Part shown: piece by piece, positions 1 to 11,749 of the stretch
Numbering within the stretch: the stretch's first letter is position 1
Layout: every line of letters begins with the position of its first letter
Source: Gnetum montanum
Lineage: Eukaryota; Streptophyta; Gnetopsida; Gnetales; Gnetaceae
Assembly: GCA_015680685.1 (NCBI GenBank)
Contig: MNCI01020554.1
Span: forward strand, 91,643 to 155,642
DNA length: 64,000 nt
Reading direction: 5' to 3'
Notes under the pieces: generated by a model
What the model was told of the DNA's origin: nothing
What the model saw: only the letters and a program-made list of their open reading frames with translations
The model's database searches: none
Made by a program: the position numbers and the translations under genes

Positions 1-1114
1 AAGAATGTATGTTTCTTGGATCAAGGTTCATTTGTTATCACCTCCTCCTACATCTTTACTACCAATTTTACATTATTCTATTGTGTTTGTGATGGTAGTT
101 CCCCTTCCGTGACTAGTGGTGGTACTAGTAGTAAATAATTGGAAGGTTGGTTTGATGGACTAGCTGCTAGTTGATGTGCATAGAGATTAGGATCCATCCT
201 TGGAGTGATGGGTTGGTAATACTTGGGTAGATAATAATGAGAAGAAGTTTGAATTGAAGCATTCCTTGGAGATATTTAACACTGTACATAATATCCAGAA
301 GGATTTGGTTGCCTATATGGATATTGTTGCCTTAGCAGTGGAATTACCCATGCTTGTGGCTATTGCCACTATTACTGATATTGCTCCCATAGTTGAGGGT
401 AGGCTCCGCTTGGGTAGTAAGCTGGTTGAGAGGGTTGTCTTAGGTTACCCTAAGGATAAGGTAATCATTTGGGCATTTTCTTTTTAAGAAATCTTGGATT
501 GAGTGCGTATGTCTCAAACTCTTGGAAGTGGACCATAACAAGGTAACATCCCTTAGGATGTTCATATTGGCACACCTTGCATCCTTCCACTTCTTCTAAA
601 CTAGAGTCATCACACTTCTTTACTGTAGTAACTTTTCCTTTTTTTTTATAAACTTCTTGTCCATGATCTCTTTTCTTCTTCTTATCTTTGCCTTTATTGA
701 ATGCTCGTTCAATCCTTTCTTCTACCATCTTAAGAGCTATAGCAAAATTCTCATTCACCAAGTCCCACATCTTTTCTATGTTTGTTGCTATATCATTGAT
801 TGATTTTTAGATTAGTAGAGTTTTCTTTTGAATTACATCTTTCAAGGTTTCTTATTCCTTCTTGTTGCACATTTGAACATCTCATTTTCTGATTGATGAA
901 TCTCAATTATATTCTTCAGCTGATTTTCTCTTCTTTAACTCTCCTTCCTCTTTTGCCACTTGGTTTGTTAACCTTTGGATCCAATGGGCGGTCATCTCTA
1001 ATAATCTTCCTTGGGCATAGACCCCAAGGGTTTCTTTGGTTTTGTACCTTAACCCATCAATGATGTGTCTAATTATTTTCTCTATGAGAATCCATGGCCT
1101 ATACATCTATGTAG
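1..1114 (-). pseudogene. gag pseudogene, C-terminal part (element I)
   Basis: Decayed gag, the capsid-like structural polyprotein of an LTR retrotransposon, read on the minus strand and running off the left edge. The part at 903-1106 has the capsid tail with IIDGLRYKTKETLGVYAQG and NQVAKEEGELKKR. This same stretch recurs in fragment G (17370-17500), element C (32640-32790) and element D (55500-55700). At 545-590 lies GCKVCQYEHPKGCYL, an unusual Cys-Cys-His-Cys motif. Positions 1-460 encode a Pro/Gln/Tyr-rich tail like that of element C at 33240-33600. The gene is cut at 1119 by insertion of element N, and its N-terminal part resumes at 10293. Stops and frameshifts make it non-functional. Confidence 0.8.
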
Positions 1115-1119
1115 AAGAG
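1115..1119. repeat. Target-site duplication, left copy (AAGAG)
   Basis: The five bases AAGAG immediately precede the left LTR of element N and recur immediately after its right LTR at 10293-10297. This is the 5-bp duplication made by Ty3/gypsy integrases. It splits the minus-strand gag of element I. Confidence 0.88.
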
Positions 1120-1998
1120 TGATGAGTCATGTTTATGTCAACCCTGATATTGAATATTTGATATCAAGGCTTTGATATTGGATACGTGATATTGGATCCC
1201 AAGAAATGATGTCAGATACCCAATATCATCTCTTCCATGCTAGCCTATAAATACAACATTTGGGTGCATAGTTGGGACATAGTTTTAGTTCTTAGTTTTT
1301 GATAGTTTTTCTTAGATTTCTAAATTCAAGTTTTGTTGTTCCCTATGCATGCTTGTAGTGTGATGTTTGTAATCGTATGATACCTTTGTTTGAGTGTGGC
1401 ATAATTGGACATGTTACATGACTAGAAGTAAAGATCAAGATTACTTCCATAATTGCAACATCCACTTAGATTATTATTTCTTTTAATTATTAATTGTTTC
1501 TTGTTTTCCTTAGTTAATGTTTTCATTTATTGCTATTTACTATTCTTTTCATTAAGCAAAATGAGTATGTCATAATCACAAGTGTTTAAGTGTAATTACT
1601 TGGTAACCTAGTACTGTATTATTTGGTAAGCCTAGGGACATATGCTTGGCAATCCTAGAGGTAGTCTCATGAAATCCAAGGCATGCATGAATGATTAAGA
1701 GTGGATACTCATTGCACATAGGCTAGTTTAGATTTTAATTTCCACTATTCATTAGCTCAATTAATTACCTCTTTATTGTCATTAGGAGCAACATAGGATT
1801 AGATAACATCATATACCTCACTTTAGACTAAATCATATGTGACAAAGCTACCACTAGTCCAAGTGGGAAGACAAAGAACTGCGATCAAGTCATAATAATT
1901 TAGATGCACAACTAGTCCCATCCACGAAATTTGCCTAGGTCATGCATGAACGCTTGTGATTTGTATGGTTGGGCATAAGGGTACCTTGTCACTCATCA
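1120..1998 (+). repeat. 5' LTR of element N
   Basis: The sequence starts TGATGAGT and ends ACTCATCA, a perfect 8-bp terminal inverted repeat. It is colinear with 9414-10292 along its whole length of 879 bp. U3 carries a cluster of GATATT/GATATC-like words at 1146-1230 and a TATAAATA box at 1246-1253. The primer-binding site follows directly. Confidence 0.9.
1140..1253 (+). promoter_or_regulatory. LTR promoter: GATATC-like cluster plus TATA box
   Basis: About six copies of a GATATT/GATATC/CAATATC word lie between 1146 and 1230, followed by TATAAATA at 1246-1253. The same order appears in the right LTR (9436-9547), in the LTRs of elements I and D, and again inside the internal spacer of this element. 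Transcription would start roughly 25-35 bases after the TATA box; that position is inferred. Confidence 0.6.
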
Positions 1999-1999
1999 T

Positions 2000-2018
2000 T
2001 GGAATCATTGCTAGGGAT
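2000..2018 (+). other. Primer-binding site of element N
   Basis: TGGAATCATTGCTAGGGAT begins two bases after the LTR end. It looks like a C-to-T decayed form of the tRNA-Asp-type site (TGGCGCCGTTGCCGGGGAT) common in plant Ty3/gypsy elements. Elements C, I and D carry the equivalent site at the same place. Confidence 0.7.
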
Positions 2019-2123
2019 GGTACTAGTTATCTAGATTAGTTATATCATACACAATTTCTATAAAGGTATTAATGACATATCTTTCAAAAAATATTAAATC
2101 ACACACAACATAAACCAAAAACA

Positions 2124-4625
2124 ATGTCTCTTTCACAAGGTAGCAATAATGTATTATATAATGAAAACATTCCTTGGAGAACTAATGAGATATATAGTGA
2201 AGAAAACTAGAGTGATCAACCTTATGCATGGATTTCATATGTTCATGACCATCCTAATTATAGTTAAGGACTACATTAACCTAAGACAAACAATCCTAGA
2301 GGAGATGAAATAAGCCTTGGACAAGGGAATGCCTTAAGGCCTAGGACCTCCTCAAAATCTAGAAAGGATAAATCAAGTGACCTTAGGGAACACTATAGAA
2401 GCCATGGAAATCCTTCTAGTTCCTCATCTCTCTCATCCCCTTCAATGTCCAGTTCTAACAATGATGAATGTAGGTATGGAAATAAAGCTCCACTATAGGG
2501 TTGGAATAGAAATAAAAATTGAACCTGCAAGAACACTCATGGTCATCAACATGAACATAGGCAAAATCATCACCATCAACCAAATAGGAATTTCCCTCAC
2601 AACCTCTTTGATGACGATGAATTCTTGTTGGCCACTATGGGCCTAATGCACATCACAGAGTAGTTAAGTTATCTCACAAGCATTGCAAAGAGAGTCGCCT
2701 AACTAGGCTTGATATGAATAATATCCCTAAGTTTGTAGGAGGCTATGATAAAGATCCACAACATCATTTATAGGATTTCCATGATGCTTGTCTCTATTAC
2801 AGTGTTTAAAGTGGATGGAAAACACTTAAGTTCTTTCCTAGTATACTAATTGATAGAGACAAATTGTGGTATAGATCGTTAAAACCAAATTTAATCCAAC
2901 AATGGTCTACAATGCTGGAACTCTTCAACGAGAAATACCAAACCTATGTGAGGGTGTCCAACCTAAGGAGACAGATCCAAGGATGGAGACAAGAATAACA
3001 TGAACCCTTGGACATGGCCTTAGATAGATATTATTACCTATTGAATAGATGTCTAGGCCATGGTTTCTTTGAGGACATGCAAATTTTCCACATCATATAT
3101 GAGCTTCATAATGAAACAAAATAGACCCTTGGGATGTATGCCCCATGTCAATTATATGAGATACAAATCCATTAGATCTGAGAGCTAATCGAGCATGTGG
3201 CAAAAGAATAAGGAGAGCTATGTAAATGGGAGAATGTTGAGAAAAATCACTAGGACCCAACTCTTCAAAAGAAGGAGGTCCATATCTATGGTACAAAGAA
3301 AGAGGTAGCTCTTGATTAGGTGATTCCAGAACAAACCTTTCTGATGTAGAAGTTTATTGATAAACTGGAAGTAAAGTTAAATATGATGTCCAAATGGATA
3401 TATGAAAAAATTACAACTCTCATTGAGATGGTCAAGGAGAGAATCATGCAAAACATGCCAAGTGATCATAATAAATAAAGGATACAGAACCGAGAAATAG
3501 CTAGGAACACTTTTTGGCAAATAGGAAAAGTGGCTAAAGAAAGTGAGGCTAGACTCAAACACAGATGAAGATAATGGATGTGACATCTACATATATTACC
3601 ATATGAAGGGCCATTTCCTAGTCTTATTGCATCTACAGGAGTATTGGGCAAGTGGCTTAAATCCAAAGTTTGTGCAAAAGCATGTGCCTAGGAGATTTTC
3701 TTTCCCACACAATAATTATAGATAGTCCCAAAACCAATTGTAATATCCTAGAGAGACTTATTACTAGCCTCAACATTATCATTAATTATAGTGGAAACAA
3801 CCACAGTCATGGGGAGGGTCACCACCAAATCTATCCTATCCTTCCGATCAGCTGAAATTGCATGGATATTATGTTCAACACCCTATTTCTCCAACTAGTT
3901 CTACATCTTCTAATTCAAATCATCACTATCACTCTAGAGTACCATAAACCCATGACATCCCTTGGTGGATCACCACCTCATGCCTCTTTCCATGCATTCT
4001 ACCCTTGATATTCTCATACTCCACCTCATCACATGCCACCACCAAGGACACATGAAGGTTCAACACCACAATATCAACAAATGAATGTCACTTGTGTTGC
4101 AAATGTGCATAGACATGATGATACTGAGAGGTCTCAACTGTACCATTGAAAACATCCATTCTTTAGGAAAGGCCATAAACTAAAGCAAATCATCCATGGA
4201 CCTATCACATCATCTGAATCAACACAATGCTAATCTAGTGCAATGCCTACCTTTTCACAATCACCATCATCTGATCTTACACAAGGACCATCATCCATCA
4301 TTCCTCCATTTCCAAACCCAAATAATGAATCTAATAGTGTGGGGAGACTAACAAATCCATGCATATCGTATCTTGATTAGGGGTGCACTCGTGGGCTAGA
4401 CATCTGTAACATTAACACACCTCATACCCTAACCTACCATACATTTACTAATCAAGTGTGTGACCAACAATTTTTCTACCCAGCCATTGCAACACCAATA
4501 GACACCCAGTGGCTAGGGAATGAGTAGGTACCAATGTTTTATACATGCATGGATCCTATCTATTCGCTTATTAATCCTTGTCATGACCAAATGTTTAGTC
4601 ATGGGGGTCACCCCTCATTCTAATC
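2124..4625 (+). pseudogene. gag pseudogene of element N
   Basis: Decayed gag, about 830 codons with many stops and several frameshifts. The start is the ATG at 2124, shortly after the primer-binding site. An Arg/Ser/His-rich N-terminal third (2300-2640) is followed by the capsid region from about 2710, whose FHDACLYY and ELFNEKYQTY-type segments match elements G, C, D and I. At 3578-3640 GCDIYIYYHMKGHF corresponds to the Cys/His motif of the family, here keeping only the first Cys and the His. A Pro-rich tail ends near MFSHGGHPSF (about 4590-4622); element D ends its gag with the similar FSYGGYPPF. No protease is visible after it. Confidence 0.72.
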
Positions 4626-5145
4626 TTTAGGATTCATAAGTGTTTTCCATCCTTTTTTTTTACAAATTTTTGTCATTTTCTTATTTCTTGATATAAATTT
4701 TCCTGTTCCTTTCAAATTTTTCTATTTTTTATTTTCATTTTCTTGTTAGTAATCTCACTTGTGAATAAAACAATCATGTTGTCCATTGAGGTGAGGTTTT
4801 CTCTATGTTGCTAAGTCATAAGGAATTGATTATTTAGACAGTCAGACCATGTCATCCATCCACTCATTCCATTAATAACAGGTTCTTGTTGTGGTTCTAA
4901 TGACATTCTTTTTTACCATGAGACTCATAACAAACTCATAATCATTGTGTTTGGACTGAAGAGTGAAGAACCAAGGGGGAATGTGAAGGGTGTGACATCA
5001 AGGGGATTTGTGGATTCTCTTTGGACACTTCTGTATGTTCTATCATGTTGCTAAGGTTGTAATTATATCCTTGTAGGTATAAAAAAAATGGAAGTAAGAC
5101 ATGTATCCATGCTTGAAGGTTGGTGGGTTCTCAAAACTCAAAATA

Positions 5146-5180
5146 AAAAATAAAACAAAATAAAATAAAATAAAAGAGAA
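5146..5180 (+). repeat. A-rich microsatellite (AAAAT)n
   Basis: Several tandem copies of AAAAT/TAAAA run from about 5146 to 5175 and grade into an AG-rich stretch to 5190. It is a simple repeat in the spacer of element N. Confidence 0.75.
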
Positions 5181-5949
5181 AGAGGGAGAGAAGAAGTGCT
5201 CTAAATAAACTCTTCCCTTGGATAAAATGCCAAATGATGTTACTCCTTGTAATTATGATAGTCTTATAGGTGTCAGCTGTAGGATGAAATAATGCGATGT
5301 TATTGAAATGTGGTTTGGACTTGGTTTGAATCTTGGAAAGAAGGGCTCATGGTTATTTAACCATTAATAACACACAAGGATTCATTATGCCATGGGTAAG
5401 ACACCTCACGTCCCAATTTCTGTAATCCTTTCAACAATCCATCTCACCTTGCTATCCATTTGATCCTAACTTATGGTTTTGTGTAACATAGAGTTATTAT
5501 CTCAAATTGGTGGTTTTGGCATGTGTGTTTTCTTGCATAAGTATGCATTGCATTCAACCCCTTTAGTGCCTACAGACATTTTTAGATGTGGTTCCACAAG
5601 GGCATCATAGGCTGGAGCCTGCTTTGGGAAGGATCCACTTGCGTAACTTTTGTGACTTGTACTTGTTTAACACAACCATATCATTCTTAACCTTCTAAGT
5701 ACCTAATTGTTAAATTTCATAGTTTCCCTTATCATGTAATTGATTCATCCCACAACCTCCATTTAGCATCCTTTTTCTTGCATCTACCAAAGTTTTTAAT
5801 GTTGACAACTTTACCTTTGACACTTCTGGTACCTAAAATTGATTTTTCACTTACCCTAGAACTATCAACCTAACCTACAACCTTCCAACCAATCCTAGAG
5901 CTTCATTTTTCATGCTCAATACCATGATTCAATGCATATTCATGGACCC

Positions 5950-6030
5950 TAATATTTACTACTCGATAATAGTTCAGACACGATGTCGGATACCTAATAT
6001 TGGATCACACAAAACCTATATATATGATCC
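5950..6030 (+). promoter_or_regulatory. Candidate internal promoter upstream of aORF (element N)
   Basis: GATATC-like words (GATGTCGGATACC, CTAATATTGGATC) at 5962-6007 are followed by CTATATATATG at 6016-6026. This copies the layout of the LTR U3. Equivalent modules occur in element C (36300-36400) and element D (52725-52810). In all three a G-rich tract follows the TATA by about 166-171 bases, here at 6193-6210. Function is inferred from conservation and layout. Confidence 0.5.
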
Positions 6031-6546
6031 CTATGAAGCCCAAAATTCATTCTCATCATTTGCAGCTAAGGCAGTTTTTCAAATTTTCCCTCGTAACTCA
6101 AAGCTCTACTCAACCACTTCCCACTTGTGATATTTGGCTCTTTCCTGCACTGATTTCCATGTCATTTGGACCTATTTGAACACAGAGTGTTTTAGTTACT
6201 TGTAGGGGGATGCTTTGCTATTGCCCAAAGGGTATTATAAGGGTAAGAATGTTAAAAACCATAAGTGATATAATGCAAAATCAATTGTGGTAATGCCAAA
6301 AACCTAAATTTTTCCACCCAAGGAACCATAACCATTATAATAAGCCACACATAAGGAAAACGAAACTAATTATGAAGGGTTGTAAAAGAAGATAAACAAT
6401 TTTTGGAGATCTTTCCTAAAACTTTTTCTAACTCTGCAATCATATAAATTAAAGAACTTAATGAAATTAAGGTCATGAGTATGGTATACATTCGTTAATG
6501 GTAAATATTAGTACCTTAGTGACACTTGAAGTTTGCTTGATTGTAG

Positions 6547-9226
6547 ATGGTCCTAAAAAGAGGAGGATGGGGAGAAGCTTCACAAAGAGTGTCCAAATGC
6601 CCACAAGGTGGTAGGGTATAGTAGGGTGAGCTAGTAGAGGATGAAGAGCAGGAAGCCCAATTTTTCAACATCTATTAAGAGGCTCTTGTTACTAGACAAT
6701 CGATCCAAGGAGAGGCCATATAACCACTAGCTCCCATGTAGGGACAACATCTTACATTGCCCCCTGATTGCCTTGTAGCCATCTAGGAAAAGTCTATGTT
6801 GACCATGGTCATTATGGAGATGAAATTTGGGTAGTTTATGGAGTTTTCTCTAGAGGTAGTTCGAACACAAATTCACGCATCACCCTTGTGGCCCATTCTT
6901 TCTAACAATGGTGACTAGTACCTTAGCAAGACCCAACAATTCTAGTACAACAATGATGAAGGCACCACTATCAACATTTTTGGAGTCAATGTTTTATTCT
7001 CCATGAAGGAAATTGTAGCACCTCTTAATTTGCCAAACGAAGGGGCTAAGGTAGCCCATCTATCCACTAGGTTTGATCTCAACATCAGGAAGCTATGGCT
7101 AAAATGGACACATGGCAAGGAGGATAAAACATATAATGAATTAACTCTAGAAGAAAGAACATACTTTAAGATTGGCACATATAATCTCTTCTCAACCAAA
7201 GGACTAATAGGATCTCAACATATGCAACCATGGGAAGTGCTATCTTAATGGGAAAATACATGGTCAACCTTCCTCAATTATACTTCATAGAAATTCAAAG
7301 GCAATTCAAGGAGAAAAAGGTGGGAAGAAAATACTACCATTCTCTTGCCTAATCAGAAGGCTATGCAAGTGCATTGGAATCTTGGGGGTACACAAATGAT
7401 GTTCCTAGGAAGGCTTAGAATGCTTTCTTGATAGAATTGCTCAAACCTGCAACACCAAGGAAAGACCTTGGTGAAGAATAAGAACCAGTGAAGGAAGAAG
7501 AACTAGAAATAGAAGTACAACATGAGCCCACACATCACCCTAAAACATAAGCTCTACCATCGCCACTACTACAAAATTATAGATCCTTAATGAGCCATCT
7601 ACAGAAAATTGTTGAGGCTGTTAGTTAGGGAAGTAGATATGAGTCTAATATTTTTAGAGTTCTAGATGAGGTACAACCCACCATTTTAGCTGATTCAACA
7701 AGAGAGCCGAGCTTACTATAACCAGGAGGAGAATCCTAGTGGTCCAAGAAAATCTTTGGAAATTCCACATCCTTCCAGGTGATGCTCAAGATAGAAGAAG
7801 GTGCCACAATCATGGTAATGTAGCATCAAGATGTAGTAGGCATAGCAAAAGTAATAATTAATCACATTAAAGAATTATTCAATGTGCTTGTTGTGCCTCC
7901 AGTTGATTTGATAGGGATCAGAGATGCACAAATGCTGCTTGGAACTTCGATGACTCTTGTAGCACATGAGGATGTGTTGGATTGACTACTGCAGATAGGG
8001 CAAGTGATGACTACTTTGTTTGACATCCCTAGTGATGTCATTGTAGCATAGTTAGACCTCATAACCACTAAGGAAAAATTGATCATGATGGAGCATGTAG
8101 AAAATAAAGTGAACAAGTTATAATAAGAGTTATCTACCCTAATAATTGAACAAGGGGACCCTACGTAATTTATTGAACTTAATCAGCTTGAACAATTTAG
8201 GATGGAGTTGCTAGCCAAGTTGATTAAGGAGAATAAAGCTATAAAGCAAGAGAAGGAAAAGGCAGACTAGAATGCCTCTATAGTCAAACACAGCCCTACA
8301 TCCATAAAAAGGCATTAACTGCTACATAAAAAGAAAATAAGCAAAAGAATATTTTAGAGGAAAGTGTCCACCATTTGCAAGAACAATTGATGAGGGTCAA
8401 CTATGACATCAATAAATTGGCTAGGGAAAATAGAACCCTCACAATAGAGGAGGTCCATGCCATTTGATAGAAGTCAGCAATTAAAATTAGTGCATGGAAA
8501 AATGAGGCCAAGAAACATGAAAAGTTAAAGGAATACTTCCATGACCAAGTAGGCATGTATAAGAAAATAAATAAAAAGGAAATCTAGATGGCTAAAGCCA
8601 ACGTTAGAGCCATGTTAACACAAAATCTTGACTAGCAATCCATCTTGGATAGCTATGCTTTGGTCCATTAGGTAGAAGTGAAAAACAAAGACTTGTAGAT
8701 TGAGGATTTGAACGAGTACATGGCATTAGCTAACCTCAGACATGCCAACCTTGCCATGTTAATAGTAGGCTGACCTAGAAGTGAGCTAGAGAAGTAGGTA
8801 GCAACCACGCATGCATTGTATGAAAAAGAGTTTGTAGCTAGAAAATATGCTTTACTAAAGCTCCATGTGGAAAACTCAAAATTGAAGGTGGTTAAAGCCA
8901 ACTACCATGGATAGAGGGATGTAACTTTAGATCTAGCTAGGAGATTAATAGATTATCAAGAATTGAGAGAAAAAGCTATGACCTTTGAGGAAGAACAATG
9001 GTAGTTTGTAGCCTTGTACGTGAATGTCAACAAAATGTTTCCACAACTACCATGCCCTTGGGATGTATCGATGCTAACATACATTAGTTTAGTAGCCTAG
9101 ATGATTCATGACCCAAGGATGGAAGAGGAGAAGTTGAAAGCATTACTTGATTGCTACAAATTTCACAAGCTTGGTGAGAAGGGGAAGCACCCGATGGAAG
9201 AGCCACTACCTCTAAGAACCACATGA
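6547..9226 (+). pseudogene. aORF pseudogene of element N (extra ORF, unknown function)
   Basis: About 890 codons, interrupted by many stops. The ATG at 6547 follows GATTGTAG, which resembles a 3' splice site and is matched in elements C and D. The N-terminal half (6880-7440) has GTTINIFGVNVLFS, LNLPNEGAKVAHLSTRFD and KLWLKWTHGKEDKTYNELT, all shared with the aORFs of C and D. A Pro/Gln-rich linker follows (7500-7600). The C-terminal half (7900-9200) is Lys/Glu/Leu-rich and looks coiled-coil. The end, PMEEPLPLRTT then TGA, matches PMEEPPPPGTT in element D. The N-terminal half loosely resembles the 'putative plant transposon protein' domain found near Athila-type elements; I hold this weakly. 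It has no RT or integrase motif. Confidence 0.65.
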
Positions 9227-9396
9227 GTTTCCTTAAGTTGTATCTTATAATTTTGTGTCCAATTTTTGTTAAGCACCACTATGGCATGTATAAGGCCATT
9301 TTTTTATTTATTTGAGTTATTCAATAATTCCATACCTTCCTAATATTTTGTAAAGAACTTATTCCTCATTTTTTTAAAATTTGAGGGCAAATTTTC

Positions 9397-9413
9397 ATTA
9401 AGTTGTGGGGGTA
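9397..9413 (+). other. Polypurine tract of element N
   Basis: AAGTTGTGGGGGTA directly precedes the right LTR, as expected for the plus-strand primer of an LTR retrotransposon. Elements D and E have the equivalent tract beside their 3' LTRs on the minus strand. Confidence 0.75.
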
Positions 9414-10292
9414 TGATGAGTCATGTTTATGTCATCCCCAATATCAAATATCTAATATCAAGGCTTTGATATTCGATACATGATATCTGGTCCCAAGAAA
9501 TGATGTCAAATACCCAATATCAACTCTTTTATGCTAGCCTATAAATACAACACTTGGGTGCATGACTGGGACATAGTTTTAGTTCTCAGTTTTTGATAGG
9601 TTTTTTTAGATTTTTGAATTCAAGTTCTATTATTCCCCATGCATGCTCGCAATGTGATGTTTGTAATTGTACAATACCTTTTTTCCAGTGTGACATACTT
9701 GGACACATTACATGACTAGAAATAAAGATCAATATTACACCCATCATTGTAGCATCCACTTAGATTATTATTGCTTTTAATTGTTAATTGTTTCCTATTT
9801 TCCATAGTTAATGTTTCCATTTATTGCTAATTATTATTATTTTCATTAAGTAGAATGAGTACAAGTTAATCACTAGTGTTTAAGTATAATTACTTGGTAT
9901 CTTGATAGTGTATTGTTTGGTAAGCCTAGGGACATACACTTAGCAATCCTAGAGGTAGTCTCATGAAGTCAAAGGTGTGCATGAATGATTAAGAGTAGCT
10001 ACTCATCGCACATAGGCTATTTTAGATTTTACTTCCCACTATTCATTAGCTCAATTAATTACCTCTTTATTATCATTAGAAGCAGCATAGGATTAGACAA
10101 CATCATATACCTCACTTTGGACTAAACCATACATGACAAAGCTACCACTAGTCCAAGTGGGAAGATAGTGAATTACAATCAAGGCATAAAAATTTAGATG
10201 TACAACTAGTCCCATCCATAGAATTCGATTGGATTATGCATGAATGCTTGTGATTTGTATGGTTGGACATAGGGGCACCTCACTGCTCATTA
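9414..10292 (+). repeat. 3' LTR of element N
   Basis: Colinear with 1120-1998 and of identical length (879 bp). It starts TGATGAGT; the end has decayed to GCTCATTA. It has the GATATC-like cluster and a TATAAATA at 9540-9547. The AAGAG duplication follows at 10293-10297. Confidence 0.9.
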
Positions 10293-11728
10293 AAGAGAAT
10301 AATATTTGCCCATTGCTACATCAAGGGATTCATGTCTTCCTTACTTCCATCCTTGGATTTTCTTTCTAAGGTTATACACTCTTAAGTAAGTTTGATATTT
10401 GTTGTTAAAGAGCTCAAGCATGGTGCTTCATATTCTAATAGATACTAGTTCTAATGAGCTTTACCAACTCTCTGCCTTCTTGATGAGTGTTCTAGGAAAT
10501 AACTTTAATTTCTACTAATCACTTTCAATGTTTTGGAGGGCACAAGCATCATGGAATGCTTGAAGGTGATGTTGTGGATCTGTGTTATGTCCTGCTTCAA
10601 ATTTAAGAATATTGTTCATATCTAGCCACTTGATGTGATTGTTCCTCACATGCCTAGTGGGAATATATACAACTTCTCTGATATTGATCATACTTTTAGT
10701 GGCTAGTAGGGATTATTCATAGTTGTTAGGTTCGTAAGCTCTATTGTAGTGGTGATCCCCCTAATGCTCATAATGCTCTCTATTCTCGTACCTGTTTCTA
10801 TTTCTTCATCATTCATAATCCTTCTCTTTATTACTAGGATACCTTCTTTTGAACTCCTTTTTTTCATAATCTCTTCATCTTTCTTTGTCATGGTCTCTTG
10901 ATCTACGCTACTTCCTATCAACCTCCATAGATGAACATGAGGAAGAAGATGAGGTTGTTAGAGAATAGTGTCAGTTGGTTCTTCTTCTATGACTTCATGA
11001 TTATTTTTCTTTTGGTTCTACAAAAGCTCTGGGCCTTAAGCTCTGTCTATGTATGAATTCTCTTATATTTCTTCCAAGGTCTTCTGCTAGAGTTGACTTT
11101 AACTTTATGTTAACAATATCTTCAATATGTATTATGGATGTGTGGGAGTGAGATCCATGAGTTTGATAAAACCTTTTAGCTTAGACTGAAGCAACTTTTA
11201 TTTCTTCTAGGATAACTATATGAGGTACCTTATTTCCTTTGTCACATTCATGCTATGCTTCCATGATGACATCTCTTCTTGCTTGAGACTTTGTTGGCTG
11301 GTATGGCTTGGTCATGTTCTCTGTGACTCGGTAGCTCTCTTATTCATGACTTAGGTTTGAATTCATGAGGGCTACTTGAAACATCAATGGAATGAAACAT
11401 TCTAGTGGTAGAACTATGTTGCCCTACAAGTCTCTCCATTAGAGTTATTCTTCTTAGTGAAGAATGAAAGTGAAATTAGGATAGTATGGATTAGCAGGAA
11501 CATATGTAATTTTTGTTTGCATCAATGCACTCTAGTCTTCTTCATTATGTGTTTTGTCATGACTTCTTTGGTAAATGATGACTTCTCTTTAAGTGTTCAA
11601 GCCGTATTGTGTGTTTGATGCTTTAGTGGTGTGTGTGTTTATTAAAATTGATTAAAAATATAAAGGATAACTTTGTGGTTCTTAATACAAGAAACATTAT
11701 AAAATCAACTACTTAGCACACATTGACA
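10293..11728 (-). pseudogene. gag pseudogene, N-terminal part (element I)
   Basis: The N-terminal part of the gag that continues at 1114-1, split by element N. Read on the minus strand it starts just inside the primer-binding site near 11728. It has an Arg/Glu/Asp-rich region (10700-10930) and then the capsid start, with MNNILKFEAGHNTDPQHHL near 10600. The matching element C text is at 32260-32330. Stops and frameshifts throughout. 10298-10500 encodes the capsid middle that joins at the AAGAG site to 1119. Confidence 0.72.
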
Positions 11729-11749
11729 CATCCCCAATAACAACACCAA
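11729..11749 (-). other. Primer-binding site of element I
   Basis: On the minus strand TTGGTGTTGTTATTGGGGAT lies directly inside the LTR. It is the same tRNA-Asp-like class as in elements N, C and D, with C-to-T changes. Confidence 0.68.

Larger units (their letters stand above)
4626..6546 (+). other. Conserved non-coding spacer between gag and aORF (element N)
   Basis: About 1.9 kb without a supportable ORF, yet colinear with the spacers of elements C (34331-36938) and D (54190 down to 52253). Shared blocks include the area around GTGTGACATCAAGG (4988-5002), the stretch 5560-5640 containing CTTTGGGAAGGATCCACTTG, a TATA module at 5950-6030, a G-rich tract at 6193-6210 and GCCCAAAGGGTATTATAAGG just before 6243. 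Conservation without coding capacity suggests cis-acting RNA or promoter functions. A T-rich run lies at 4655-4740. Confidence 0.62.
1120..10292 (+). mobile_element. Element N: pol-less LTR retrotransposon with gag and aORF
   Basis: A structurally complete element of about 9.17 kb. It has two LTRs of equal length (1120-1998 and 9414-10292), a tRNA-type primer-binding site at 2000, a G-rich polypurine tract ending at 9413 and a 5-bp AAGAG duplication. Internally it has a decayed gag (2124-4625), a long non-coding spacer (4626-6546) and a long extra ORF, the aORF (6547-9226). I found no RT, RNase H or integrase motif on either strand inside it, so it must have moved using enzymes from other elements. 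The LTRs differ at many positions and both ORFs carry many stops, so the insertion is old. It lies inside the minus-strand gag of element I. Confidence 0.87.

Noticed and set aside
254-487. Plus-strand open frame of 77 codons
   Set aside because: It is antisense to the element I gag tail, which is well supported by similarity to element C and G gag.
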